A stretch of DNA of 64,000 bases from Lingula anatina. Taxonomy: Eukaryota > Brachiopoda > Lingulata > Lingulida > Lingulidae. The position numbers and the translations under genes were made by a program. Shown here in pieces: positions 1 through 11,656 of the stretch. The notes under the pieces are model-generated. The model was not told where the DNA came from. It made no database searches and saw only the letters and a list, made by a program, of their open reading frames with translations. The DNA lies in assembly GCF_001039355.2 (NCBI RefSeq), contig NW_019774958.1:144277-208276 (forward strand), written 5' to 3'. The number at the start of each line of letters is the position of its first letter. The stretch's first letter is position 1.

Positions 1-158
1 NNNNNNNNNNNNNNNNNNNNNNNNNNNNNNNNNNNNNNNNNNNNNNNNNNNNNNNNNNNNNNNNNNNNNNNNNNNNNNNNNNNNNNNNNNNNNNNNNNNN
101 NNNNNNNNNNNNNNNNNNNNNNNNNNNNNNNNNNNNNNNNNNNNNNNNNNNNNNNNNN
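1..158. other. assembly gap (run of N)
   Basis: Positions 1 to 158 are undetermined bases. Any 3' part of the neighbouring minus-strand gene beyond this point cannot be seen. A single further N at 12695 marks another join. Confidence 0.99.
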
Positions 159-255
159 TCCTATAGGATCTTATTAGATCCTGTAGGACTTTTTCGTTTA
201 GGTTTTGAGTATACAATTTACTGCAGGCCTGCTGATGCAAAACCATGCCTCAGTA

Positions 256-261
256 TTTATT
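256..261 (-). terminator. candidate polyadenylation signal of the coiled-coil gene
   Basis: TTTATT on the plus strand reads AATAAA on the minus strand, about 150 bases past the stop codon at 409-411. It is the nearest canonical signal. Its use is inferred, because the motif is common in AT-rich DNA. Confidence 0.4.
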
Positions 262-408
262 TACGCTTCTTAGATATTGGATTTGTTTAAGTCTAATTAC
301 TCCATGATTTAGAAAGATATTGCATATGATATTGAAATTAATCCACTTTAATGATTCAACATTAAAATCACGAAGTACTGAATATCATTTGTACACGGCC
401 TGCGTTAT

Positions 409-2851
409 TCATATGCCAACCTCTTTCTTCTCTTCCTCCAGAATGACTGTCTCAGGGACAACTGTGCTGTCTTTTGCTAAGTCTGCCTCAGCCTGAATGC
501 TGGTGTCTTCAAGGATGGCATTGGGCTTCTCGTCCATGGAGAGGGCAATGTCCTCCAGTCTCTTGAGCATGGCCCCATCTCCTTCGTCGCCATCTTCCTT
601 TGGAAATACCTTGATTAAAAGCTGTGTCTGAAAAATACACTAGCTTAATGCAAAATGTTACATGTACATGTACATTGTATAATCCATATTAATGATCTTC
701 CTAATTTTATGGTTGTGCCTTATGCTTTCCAAATTCCAGTCCATGATTTAGCAACAGACCAATGTACATGGTGCGGCTAGGTCGTGTTTAATACGTTGTC
801 AACAATAAAACCAATAATATTGCGATATAACAAAGAAAGAAAGAGGAAATCAAAACATTTTTACGCAAAATGATATATCTATTTACAAACCTCCTTTTTC
901 ATCAAGGATTCCAGAACGTCTGCCTTTGGGGGATCCGTGCGATCTTTATTTGCACGCACATCTTCTGTAACAGAGAAAGCGAAAAGACTGGTAACGGTTT
1001 ACGAAATTTCAAAAACAAAGATGAAAACTGCAAACGAATTTTTTAACGATGTTTTATTTATTTACCTACTTATTTTATTTGAGTTATGTTATTTATTAAG
1101 AAGAAAAGAATGGACATGATCAGAAAAATATACAATGGTAGCAGGAACAGGACAGTTGAAAAGCTGACAATTTTTAAATACAAGAAAAGTGACATTTCTA
1201 CTCGAATCATTTTTGCTGAAAAAAAGATTCACGGACCTTCCATTTGACGAAGCTTTTCTTTCATCTGGTTTATCTCGTCTTCAAGGCATTTCAGGCGGGA
1301 AGTATCAGTCTGTAATAAGAACCAAGCTGTTTTCAATGCATAGAAAAAAATTCCGGCCAACAAACAATCTATTTCAATTGATGGAGATATCTGGTGTTAA
1401 CAGATATATTGTACACGTTTGCAAGTTGCCCAAATATCATTAGATTTAAAATGAATAAAACCATGACAGATGAATGGACCGACAACAAACACAAAATGGA
1501 ACCATTAACGAATCGTTTACCTTTTCTTCCTCGACGTGGACAGGTTTTGTACCGCTTTTGTCCCCTCCTGCAGGAGTATCTGCATCTAAAATGTAACATT
1601 TTTATTTAAGTTAACGAATAAGGGAAATGAGAAATAGCTGAAAATTAAAGTGAAACAGGCAAAAAGGTACACCGTTTCTATAAGAGTAGACATCAACATA
1701 CAATGATCGATTACAGAATAACAGAATATGCTATAATCAGGACTTTTAAAATGCATGACAAAGACAGATCAACAATTCAGCAAATAAACAACGGAATGTA
1801 TTATTAAACGAAAACACACAATTCCAAATCTATCTGCTTCTTTATTATTACAAACCTCCTATTATCCTGATCACGATAGGCCCTACTTCTTCATATGTAT
1901 TGCCCAGTCCTGTCAAACCATCAGGTGGCTGAATATTGAGTTAAAATTCAATGCAAAACTGTGTAAACAATGTTACAATTTACTTAAAAGTAAATCTAAT
2001 CGTAAAGGAGGGTCGTCGGATGGGGGGGGGGGGGGGGGGGAGTAGTCCAAAATCCTGCATTTCCCCCAAAAATTATCATTAAAACTGGACGCAGTTGTCA
2101 ACACAAGAAATGGTTGGCCGTACATCAAATGGAAATCGACCGCAAGGATTACATTATATAGGCATATTTATTAAAGAACAGAAGGCCCTTACCTTTGCCC
2201 CCAGAAGTCCATTGAGTCTGTCAATTTCATCATGTTGACGAGATATGGTCAACATCAGTCCAGCAACACGATTCACCATTGCTTCTTTCTCCCATTTCAG
2301 CAGCTTTTTGTCCTCTTTCTCGTGTTGAAATTCTTTTTCTAATTGAGCCATTCTGATGGACAATTTGTCCATCCTTTCCGCGTTTATCTGGCGTTCGCTG
2401 CCCAAGAAATCTGAGAAAAGAATAAGTCGGTTTATACAGCAGCATAAGAGTACGGTCCCAGAACAGTCGCCGAGTCATTTCATTTCTTTAACTGTATAAA
2501 GTTTGACATCATGACAATAGAAAATCACTGTTTGGATTAAATAAATCGCTATTTATACTTGGTACAGTTATTTTGACGTTTTCCAAAATCTTTCTTTTTT
2601 TCCGTATTCAAGTTCAATCATCGGTTTGCTATTTATCCATTAAATGATATCATTTATTAGCGAAATATTAATCAAATATACTAAACTGATATTGAGGGTC
2701 AAGAAAAGAATATCTTCCAGAGAAAATTACCGCCTACAGTTCACCCCAACTACCAATAGCTTCTTCTTCAAACCTTTGACAGAGTTGAAATGAATCACAC
2801 ACATACACACGCACGCACACACGCACGCGCGCGCACACACACACACACACG

Positions 2852-2883
<32 letters not shown>

Positions 2884-3222
2884 ATAAATAAATAAACAAA
2901 TAAATAAATAACTGTGAATCTATCCTTACACCGGAATGTTTGAACAATTTTTTAAAAATTACTTACCGATACGTTTCTCCAAATCCGCTATTTTGGAAGT
3001 AGTTAAATTTGTTATAGTATCTGCACATACGACAGCCTCTTTGGTGTTCTGGAGGGCGCTTTTGTTCGTGTTCACTTTATTTAACACTTCATCCATTTGG
3101 CATTTCAATACCATAAGGTGGTGGTTAATTTTTGCACGTTCTAGTTCATTCGAAACCTCGATAGCTCCTTTCTTCCGAATCTTAAATAGACCCAAAATTG
3201 GCAAATCGTCACAGTTTAACAT
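409..3222 (-). CDS. uncharacterised coiled-coil protein, 7 coding exons, ~325 aa
   Basis: I do not recognise the family. Coding exons, in minus-strand order, are 3222-2967, 2410-2193, 1928-1856, 1585-1521, 1309-1237, 964-891 and 627-409. All have GT donors and AG acceptors, all phases match, and the total is 978 nt including TGA. The N-terminus begins MLNCDDLPIL. Residues of about 20 to 160 are rich in E, K, Q and L in heptad-like spacing and should form a coiled coil (for example LEKEFQHEKEDKK). A Gly/Pro-rich linker follows, then a second short helix (LEDEINQMKEKLRQ) and an acidic C-terminus ending EEKKEVGI. There is no signal peptide or membrane segment. The ATG at 3222 is chosen because an in-frame stop lies just upstream in the same exon. 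A non-coding first exon probably ends at 4046. A scaffold or cytoskeletal role is only a guess. Confidence 0.72.
2021..2040. repeat. poly-G run
   Basis: A long uninterrupted G tract lies in an intron of the coiled-coil gene. Similar G or C homopolymers recur at about 8986, 23331, 26797, 30843, 37927, 41705 and 42141. Some sit at edges of mobile elements, so their lengths may be unreliable in the assembly. Confidence 0.85.
2796..2883. repeat. CA/GC-interrupted microsatellite
   Basis: Dinucleotide CA repeats are interrupted by CG steps, in an intron of the coiled-coil gene. They are followed by a short AAAT-type tract. Confidence 0.95.
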
Positions 3223-3549
3223 TGGGTTTTATTCCCTAGAATTAGGTTGTCTGTTTTTCTGATAAGATTTTTATGATAATATGCACCCGCTACCCCATTA
3301 CTGCTACCCCTATTTTTTTTTACATGTTTATGTCAACGAGTATGTAGTTGCCCCAATGTGTAAGTCGATTTTTTGTATTTCAACGTGTATCCCGTTCTCT
3401 CCAAGTTCTCCGAAATAATTATGTATTTACATTAAATGAGTTATGTAATTAAGAAAGTACCGAGAGTATTTTACTCGGATATGTAGAGGGCAATAGTAAA
3501 TCAAATCCATTCTGCATGATGTTTAGAGATTTATATGCACACCAGCTCG

Positions 3550-3819
3550 CAGTGGCGGATTTAGTGGGATGTCAGGGAGGCCTGACCCGCCCCCTTCGAT
3601 TTCTGAAAAAATCACACTAATATTTCCCCCTTGAAATTAGAATTTTGACCAGGTAAATCACAGATCTAAACCATACAAAATGGCACCGTTCGCGTACTAA
3701 AATACAAAAAAAAAAAAAAAAAAAATTCGGGCCCTTTTAATCCCACGCCAGGAGGGTGTCGACTTCCCATCCTCGGACCCCCCCCCTACAATCTTCAAAT
3801 AATCCTGGAACCGCTCCTG
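3550..3819. mobile_element. short inverted-repeat (MITE-like) element with 6-bp target duplication
   Basis: The segment starts CAGTGGCGGATTTAG and ends with CTGGAACCGCTCCTG, which read as imperfect terminal inverted repeats. It is flanked by the direct repeat AGCTCG at 3544-3549 and 3820-3825, as expected for a target-site duplication. The interior has poly-A and poly-C tracts and no coding frame. It is non-autonomous. The superfamily is not assigned. Confidence 0.65.
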
Positions 3820-4040
3820 AGCTCGAATAATTCTGTATCTTTGTGGGCAGTCCCATTATACGATAAATTCTTGGTCTTCCCGATTATATTCAATTATACC
3901 CTAAACAATTTATGTTCAGTAAATCAAATCGCATTTAAAGCATAGACAGAAGAAAAATGAGTAATACATTTCATCATATTTTTACATATGTTCGTATCTT
4001 ACACTAAAAATATTTTGGTGAAAGAGAGCCAAAAAAATTA

Positions 4041-4200
4041 CTCACCCATTGTCACGTATTCGGAAATTCTAAATTACTTTGGTAACGTGGTGATTGTGCT
4101 TATCAAGACAAGCCACGTTCATTATGGCGTCACGTTTTCTCACGTCATTTTGTAATGAAATGGCGGCTTCGATTATGACGTCAACATTTAGAAGAGCGCT
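4041..4200 (-). promoter_or_regulatory. 5' region of the coiled-coil gene: possible non-coding first exon and CRE
   Basis: On the minus strand an exon-like end, ATGG followed by GTGAGT, lies at 4049-4041 and could be the donor of a 5'-untranslated first exon. Its ATG, spliced to the acceptor at 3235, gives only a seven-codon reading frame that overlaps the main start. A perfect cAMP-response-type palindrome, TGACGTCA, lies at 4176-4183, with further TGACG half sites nearby. This fits a promoter but is inference. Confidence 0.4.
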
Positions 4201-5200
4201 CTTTTTGCTGTACAACTGATACTTTTTAAGTTATTATCGTTTTATTATTTCTGCTGAAATGTTATATAGTAACGTGGGTGTCCATTTTATCCCATAGAAT
4301 TTTATATACGATTTCATAAAACTATTTTCAATATCATTCATTATTAATTTCTAGCTTGATGAATGCTCCATGTAAAATACTTTAAAAATAAATCATTAGA
4401 ATAAGGCCTTTGAAAACTTATGTTATGAATGAGAATAATTTTACTTCATATTATCTATGTTCTTTTCTGTTAATTATGTATTTGATACTGTGTATACCCA
4501 AATCTAACGCTACTGTATACGCTTCATTGTTGATATGAAAATGAATGGTATCCTTAAAAAAAGTCATCATTACAGCTGCTGTTGGAAAAGCCCATCGTTA
4601 TAAATTTCAGCGAGGAATTCAGATGATTAATTTCTTTTAATTCAACTTATTTATAGATAGTGCAAGAATATAAATATCTGTTGTTGATATTGACTTGAGC
4701 TGTGCAAGCTGGTCCGCTCTTGGTCAGGTTTATAAAAATAACGGAATTGAAAGTGATAACTTCGGGAATAATAGGCAATGTCCATGGTGTGTATTGGAAC
4801 AATTTTATTAATTGGCTGGAATATTACTAAAAATAAAAAACTAAAAATAATGAACTTCCGCAAAAGACATAAGGAAGTTTTATCCTATTTTATAAGCCGG
4901 GTGACACCGCGAAAATAACCTCAAGCTTTTTATTGCGTTATATTAAATAAACATTCTATATATTTTCTAAAACGTTAGCTTTCCGATTAGTTGCAAATAT
5001 TCTTTTTCTACGAAACTAGATCGATTGGAGAATGCAAGGTGGTGCCTCGAGCGACAGTAACGAAGGTTTAAAATTTAGCTTATCTACGTTTCTTTGTGTC
5101 GTAACGGATAAATCTAGTAAACATTTTCCCGCTCGCTAACTTTTGATAAAATCTGAAAAAATGTTTAATGGACCTACATTTTGAAAATCATTAATTATTT

Positions 5201-5368
5201 CAGGCCCGTAGCCAGGGGGGTTCGGGGGGTTCGAAAGAACCCCCCTTTTTGCTGGAAAAAGGTCCACTCTGGATAAAATTTGACAGAGGTACATGGGGAT
5301 TTTATGGTAAAAGGTCCACTTTTTCAGGAAAAGACCCCAACCCTTTGTAATTGCTGGCTACGGGCCTG
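5201..5368. mobile_element. short element with perfect 15-bp terminal inverted repeats
   Basis: CAGGCCCGTAGCCAG at 5201-5215 is exactly complementary to CTGGCTACGGGCCTG at 5354-5368. The 168-bp interior has G- and C-rich inner arms and two copies of a GGTCCACT word. It has no coding capacity, so it is a non-autonomous MITE. A clear target duplication is not visible, although AT-rich words flank both sides. Confidence 0.75.
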
Positions 5369-6786
5369 TATAATTTTTCGTAACGTGTGGTGGCGTCGAC
5401 CTACTCCTCTGAGATACCGTCAACCGAAGATGTTTGTCTAAATGCACAATTTATTCTTTAGCCAACGACGTTTGTTTCAGGCCTTAGTATGTAATCACAC
5501 TGGCGGAGCAAGGATTATGCAAAGGGATGGGGGTCGATAAACATTCATATCTCGTTTTGCTCTGGACAGTGTTACTGTTATGTGTAGGGAAAAGGAAATT
5601 AAGGAAATACGCTTTCTCACTTATTTATTTTTGGGATGGGAGACGGGGCAATAAAAGGAGCAGATTGAGCAAGACAGAGGTTCTCCGTATATGAAAAAGT
5701 AAGCAATTTTACTTTTACTGATTTTTCTGAGAAAAAAAAAAGAAAAAAAACGGCATGTTATTTGCCGATTGACCCAGTCAACGAGTGGGAAGTTGGTTTT
5801 ATTTCTTGTATGTAACAATTTGAACAGTATTCAAATTGACAAATTTTTCTAAATACATTACATAACTGAAAGTACATAAAGAACTGCTCATACATGTACA
5901 TGTTGTAACTGAATATTAACTATGATCCGACATCAGTACGAACACATGAATAACATTTACAATTGAAAAACAAAGTTAAGCTAAAGTATAATAAAATACG
6001 TTATTCTACTACGATATAATATTGGCTGAGAATACAAGTACAATCGAAACCTACAATAGTTTCCTATTAAAATGCTATCCCAGAAAAATAGTTAAACTGA
6101 AAATTGTCCATAACCACACGGGTCTGTTGGCAACAAGGACTCGATTACGCAAAACATCCACCTTCTAAAATGTAGATATTTAGGAACGAACATGTCAGAC
6201 CTCAACTGAACATACTTGCAAGCTAAACTAAGCTATAATAATCGATAATTACTTTTCTCAATAGTAAATTTAGTAGAGCCTGTTATCAACCCCCTCACTG
6301 CCTCCTACGCTTATAGCCAAAAAAGAAGCACAAAAGTGTCTGGCAGTAAATATACTTACTGAATGGTCCCTTTACATCATATTTCATTTATATACAACAA
6401 GTAAAGAATAAAGCAAGCTTGCTTTGAAAAACAATCTCAAATTATAACTGTCCACATCAAATTTCGACTATCAAAACTGCCAAAAGGAACTTGTGATGAT
6501 GTAGTCATTTGTCAACAGAACACTTGAGAAAATCGTAATGTTAGTAAGCTGTTATCCTCTCTTGAAGAATGACTGTGTGCACCCAGCATCCTTCAAGGAG
6601 AGCATGCACCGTGTATAACCTGTAACGCAATGATTCTCCCCAATGCTAAACCATTTCATTACAGATTTTACACAAGCTTTCTGTGTAAAAACTCTTCAAG
6701 TAAAAATATTTACTTGAAGTGAGATTTTACAAAGATGGTTTGCAGCGACAACTCCTGGTGCGACGACAGCACCAGAAGGCGACGTG

Positions 6787-6820
6787 TAGGGTTACGGTTA
6801 GGGTTATGGCGAGGGTTAGG
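6787..6820. repeat. degenerate telomere-like repeat
   Basis: Several TAGGGTTA-type units in tandem with mismatches, resembling the TTAGGG telomere repeat. It is short and imperfect, so it may be chance or an old interstitial insertion. Confidence 0.35.
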
Positions 6821-7975
6821 TGGTGATCTTCTCAAAGGCTATGTTGACAAATTTTACGCCATCAGAAGTACATGTATTTTTTGAAATCCTCATTTTCACT
6901 GGATCAATAAAAACGCGGACAATTACAACTGAGTAAGACTAATGGTCTTATGACCATTTCTAATGTGCTGTAGGCATCTTGATGTTTCAGAATATAATTG
7001 TAGTAACAAATTGTGCAAATCAAGCAATCTTAATTCTAATTAAAATGACCATATTTCTTCAAACAAGTGAACAAATAGAACTAATTCATCCTCGAACAAC
7101 CGCAATAAAATGTATTTTGAACAAAACAAAAAAACTCAATGCCTTTGAAATTATTTGCAAGAACAAATTTTGTAGAGTGGCAGTAACACTTTCAACATAG
7201 ATGTACAGAAGCGAATGTGCATTGTGCAGGTCTGAAATCCATGACCCGAAATCTCTAGAATTCTCAGCTGTGGAAAATTTTTGGTATGAGATGCATTTCT
7301 TTATTTGCTCAGTTTTTTTAGCTCCTTGAATTTGTTTGCAGATCAAGCCGTTTCCTCCAAAATCAAGATTGCGAATTCCGCCGCACCAAATCCTGCAATA
7401 AATTTATAAACTAAATAAACTAAGTAAACTAATATCAAGCAAAGTTTAAACTTATAACATCATTGCAGTTGCTATGTTTCTGTATTAAAGGGGTAATGGG
7501 GTAATTTTCATGGGCGATATTTCGAAAAACCTCGGTATATAGATAGATACATACCATTTACTATTATTTTGGTAATGTGGATTCCTTGCAAGTTATCAGG
7601 AAAAAAAGCACTCGTCAGCTGACGTCTGAAGCATCAAGACTTGAACAGCACTGCGTTACTTGGAATATAGAGGCACAGTGTAGCCTGAAATTGAAATTAT
7701 TATCTTTATTATCGTCAAAAAGATGGAGGGCATTGGGATGCTTGAAACAAATTATCAAGTTTATGCGTTTTGAAAGTCAGTAAACACGACAGGGCAAGCA
7801 AAGGACATTCGTTACAGCATGAAAGCACTGTCAACAGCACCTTAAATGAATATACAGCTCCTTGGGTAAATGTTTATAACAACTTACTTCCAAAACGTTC
7901 GTTTTCAAACAACTTCTTTCAAACCTTTGTTTCAGAAAAGCGTCTTGCCTTGAATTAGTGTGACAAACAGCTCCA

Positions 7976-8080
7976 GGAACACCGTCTGCTTCTACAATTT
8001 CTCTTGGGCACCATGTGGAAAGCGAGCCTTTGCGTGAAAAGCATTTTTTCACGGGGTTTGGTTAAGAGTCGGCATTATCC
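7976..8080. repeat. diverged dispersed repeat, first copy
   Basis: It shares the words ACCGTCTGCTTC, ACCATGTG and GGGTTTGGT with 8434-8555, in the same order. On the minus strand both keep an open frame containing EADG and CHT. The unit is related to the 245-bp repeats further right. Confidence 0.5.
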
Positions 8081-8433
8081 TTCTCTGAGCATCATATCTG
8101 TAAGGCCTCTGATGCGGGTAGCGGGTAAATTCAAATTGTATTCCGTAGTTTAGGCGGGTGTGGAGGGAAATGCTTGAACCGTACACGTACCAAAGTATGG
8201 ACACTTAGTAAGTGGAGGGAAATAAGACAAGATAGCAAGATTATTTTCATCGTGGATGCATTCATTTTAATGTTTAGCTTGGAAACTGTTCCATATGCAG
8301 AATATGAAGCATTTCAGCATTGGGGAAAGATTATCGCTTTCTAAGAATATATTTCAAAGGATACCTAGTTATTTGCTTTCCCGACAACTTGCATTGAAAC
8401 ATTTCCCATCCCAATGGTGTGGCAAGGGCTGGA

Positions 8434-8555
8434 TAAAGGAGTACCGTCTGCTTCAGTAGCTTCCTTTAGTACCATGTGAAGGCAGACATTCCTAGGAGTG
8501 TGCCATGAAAAACGGTGCGTACTGGGGGTTTGGTCAAGAGTTGGAATGGTTCTTT
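8434..8555. repeat. diverged dispersed repeat, second copy
   Basis: Counterpart of the copy at 7976-8080. The minus-strand frame reads EATEADGTPLSSPCHT, against EIVEADGVPGAVCHT in the other copy. Confidence 0.5.
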
Positions 8556-8594
8556 CTTGTGATCCACTTATGTAAATCTTCTGCTTTTGTTAGC

Positions 8595-8990
8595 CTAAAA
8601 TTTTGAATTAATTGAATTAGAATGCTTGTAACGTACGCGTGTAATAAGTATGGACAGCTCGTGAGTGCGTTAATGCTTGGGATATATAAAGCCAAGCAAG
8701 CAAGAATATTTTCGTCATAAAATATTTTCAATCCTTAGGATGGATACCCCCCCCCCAAAAAAAATAAATAAATAAAATAAAACACAGTAATAATGAGCTT
8801 CTAAAAATTGTCAACTCATAGACGTTTTCAAGCATTAAACTTTGTTTCATATATTTTCCATTGGTGGATGATATGATCCAGTTTATTTAATATGCTTGTA
8901 TTTCTACAAGAATGTTACCTACACCTTTTTGTAGTCAAAAGCTAATGAGATGTCATCTCGTTACCAATGTTAGCATGAAAGTCCCCCCCC
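8595..8990. repeat. segmental repeat, copy 1 (matches 30440-30870)
   Basis: It carries the words ACGTACGCGTGTAAT and AGCCAAGCAAGCAAGAATAT, and ends in a poly-C run. All of these recur in the same order before the third repeat block, so it marks the left part of the duplicated unit. Confidence 0.8.
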
Positions 8991-9061
8991 CCCCCCCCAT
9001 TTCACCGTCTAAACCCCACCCTATGACACTTACTTTAACAATGGACCATACAAGCAATGTG

Positions 9062-10290
9062 GCCAAGGGCTGAAGAATGGAACTCATCACCATGTGGAAG
9101 CAGTCCATCTCAGAAATGCGGCTAAGGACATCTTCATGTCATCATCTTCTTTATCCTAAAAGAAGAAATTTAAATAATGAGTTCCGGTCTGAAACTTTCA
9201 CCCCCAACCCAATAATACTTACTTTCTACTTACATAAGTCCCTGGCCAATGGCTGTGTGCAGTCTTTGCCTTGTCAAAGTGAACCATCTCGTGAATGTGG
9301 CCAAGGGCTTGTGGGTCCTGGGATGTGGTCTGTGCCTGGGGGATTCCACCCGTCTGAGAAATGCAGCTAAGGGCGTCTTCATGTCATCATCTTCTATTAC
9401 CTTGAATATGAGATTTAAAGAAATTAGTTCCCGGTCTCAAACTTTCACCCCCTACCCAATAATACTTACTTTCTACTTACATAAGTCCCTGGCCAATGGC
9501 TGTGTGCAGTCTTTGCCTTGTCAAAGTGAACCATCTCGTGAATGTGGCCAAGGACTTGTGGGTCCTGGGATTGTGGTCTGTGCCTGGGGGATTCCACCCG
9601 TCTGAGAAATGCGGCTAAGGGCGTCTTCATGTCATCTTCTATTACCTTGAATAAGAGATTTAAAGAAATTAGTTACCGGTCTCAAACTTTAACCCCTAAC
9701 CCAATAATACTTACTTTCTACTTACATAGGTTCCTGGCAAATGGCTGTGTGAGGTCTTTGCCTTGTCAAAGTGAACCGTCTCGTGAATGTGGCCAAGGGC
9801 TTGTGGGTCCTGGGATGTGGTCTGTGCCTGGGGGATTCCACCCGTCTGAGAAATGCAGCTAAGGGCGTCTTCATGTCATCATCTTCTATTACCTTGAATA
9901 AGAGGTTTAAAGAAATTAGTTCCCGGTCTCAAACTTTAATCCCCAACCCAATAATACTTACTTTCTACTTACTTATGCCCGTGCCTTGCCAAAGTAAACC
10001 AATTCGTGAATGTGGATATGTGCTTGTGGGTCCTGGGATGTGGCCTGTGCCTGGGGGATTCAACCCGTCTGAGATGTGCGGCTAATGGCGTCTTCATGTC
10101 ATCATCTTCTATAACCTTGAAAGGGAGATTTAAAGAGATTAGTTACCGGTCTCAAACTTTAACCCCTCACCCAAAAATACTTACTTTCTACTTACATAGG
10201 TCCCTGGCCAATGGCTGTGTGTCGTCTTTGCCTTGTCAAAGTGAACCGTCTAATGAATGTGGCCAATGTAGGTCTTCAACATCGGCCGCC
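9062..10290. repeat. tandem array of ~245-bp units (about five copies)
   Basis: A unit containing TTACTTTCTACTTACATA, then CTGGCCAATGGCTGTGTG and TGTGGTCTGTGCCTGGGG, recurs with starts near 9229, 9476, 9721, 9960 and 10190. A shorter, more diverged relative lies at about 9062-9180. On the minus strand each unit ends in a GTAAGT donor-like site, and most carry a partly open frame containing ALGHIHEMVHFDKAKT. Indels (for example an extra base near 9570) and stops (last copy) show it is not an intact exon array now. Confidence 0.85.
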
Positions 10291-10548
10291 CCAGATGAAA
10301 GCTTAGAAGATGCTAAGATTACTACACAACTAATTGTGTCTGAAAAAAAACGACTAGAAAGTGGGAAAATGACAGTGGAATAACAACATACCAGTAGGCT
10401 ACTTCAAGCCGCCATCAAAACAACAAAGAAATGCCGAGAAACATGGCAGTGGAAGAAACTGTGTGAATAAAGGCCTGATAGCACCAGACGAGAACCGAAA
10501 TAGGCAATATATATTTCCAGGTCCAAGTTTTCTTTCTTTTTAGAGAAG

Positions 10549-10700
10549 AAATGGTATCCTGCGAAGGTTATTCGACGAGCAGGCGATGAGCGTTACGCTG
10601 TTTGAGCAAACATTTTCCTGAGCGATGACTCCGGGCCCGTGAGACGAAGCGTCGAACTCCGAGAGGACGACGGAAAACGTAGTGCTCCGTGTACTGCGGT
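10549..10700 (+). pseudogene. exon-like coding remnant, copy A
   Basis: After a pyrimidine-rich acceptor-like tract and AG, the plus strand reads KKWYPAKVIRRAGDERYAV and then a TGA. The same frame continues after it as ANIFLSDDSGPVRRSVE and onwards to a second TGA. This looks like part of a decayed exon. The WYPAKV word resembles small beta-barrel domains or the end of retroelement polyproteins, but I cannot assign it. An identical copy lies at 13362-13513. Confidence 0.35.
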
Positions 10701-11655
10701 GCAAGGAACAATATCCTGAAGGGCGATGCGTTTGCGTAGGATGAAAACGGGATTTGAAGACGGGTCCCCAAAGAAATGCAGCTTGACATCCTCCCTGTTC
10801 TTCTGTCCGCCGTTGAGTGATCACAAGTTCGTAATTTCGCGCTCTTATTCTTTCAAATAGCCGTGTGGGGGCGTAGTTGTCGTAAATATGTTGTCAATTT
10901 GAACTCGGGGGTGTCGTAGGACAGTGAGACCGAAATAACATTGTATTTCATGTACACTTACCTATAAAATACATTTATCATTGTTGTTTCTCGAGTCCTT
11001 TTTATTCAAAAAAAAGAAATAAATATGTATTAATTTGGAAGAGAACAAGCAAATGTGATAAGAAGAAGAAAATCAGAAGAAAATCATACCCAACCCCCTA
11101 ATTGCCGCAATGTACTTGGAAGACGTCGACATGATGTCCACCATGACGGTTAGTTACAATACCGCAGGCCATTTGAGAGGCCATGTGCACGTACATGTGA
11201 ACAGTGATCCACATTGAGTTGTTTACACTGAGAAATATGGTGCAACCGAGGTTCGTTCCGAGGCTGTCGCTTTAAAAGTCAGACTAACGCGAAATTAAAA
11301 GAATCTTAGATGCATTTTCATAAGAGCCTTACACACAAAGCTGAACTAGAATAGCCTATACATGTAGAATGAAGGGTCCCATGTTGCACATTTCAGACTT
11401 GACAACGTCCCACTTACGACTGAAACCGGGATATATGTATATGTATACACTAAGACGAACCCATCATGTGGAAATTACCAATTATTTCACAGATGTTTTT
11501 ATTTTATTTTATTTACATGAAAACAAAAATCTCCCATACATCTGCAAGTATAGGGTATGCTATTTTTAGGAATAAATATGGATAATTTCCTCCTGTATCA
11601 CTGATATGAACCCTTTCCGTGAAGAAAAAGCACATATATACTCCAAAGGTTATAT

Positions 11656-11656
<1 letters not shown>

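Larger units (their letters stand above)
4200..9000. other. intergenic stretch without a recognisable gene
   Basis: No open frame here resembles a known protein or shows convincing splice-linked exons on either strand. It contains one inverted-repeat element (5201-5368), a degenerate telomere-like tract (6787-6820), two related diverged repeats (about 7976-8080 and 8434-8555), and, from about 8595, sequence that recurs at about 30440-30870. Confidence 0.6.

Noticed and set aside
1369-1599. 76-aa basic minus-strand frame
   Set aside because: It is an alternative frame over exon 5 of the coiled-coil gene; only the other frame joins in phase with its neighbours.
4651-4863. Minus-strand 70-aa frame with a hydrophobic start
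   Set aside because: Isolated, with no promoter, splice or homology support. Hydrophobic stretches are expected by chance in AT-rich DNA.
9077-10383. Overlapping plus-strand frames of about 100 aa across the 245-bp repeats
   Set aside because: They repeat because the DNA repeats. They contain no recognisable domain, and the minus-strand frame is the one that stays alignable in diverged copies.
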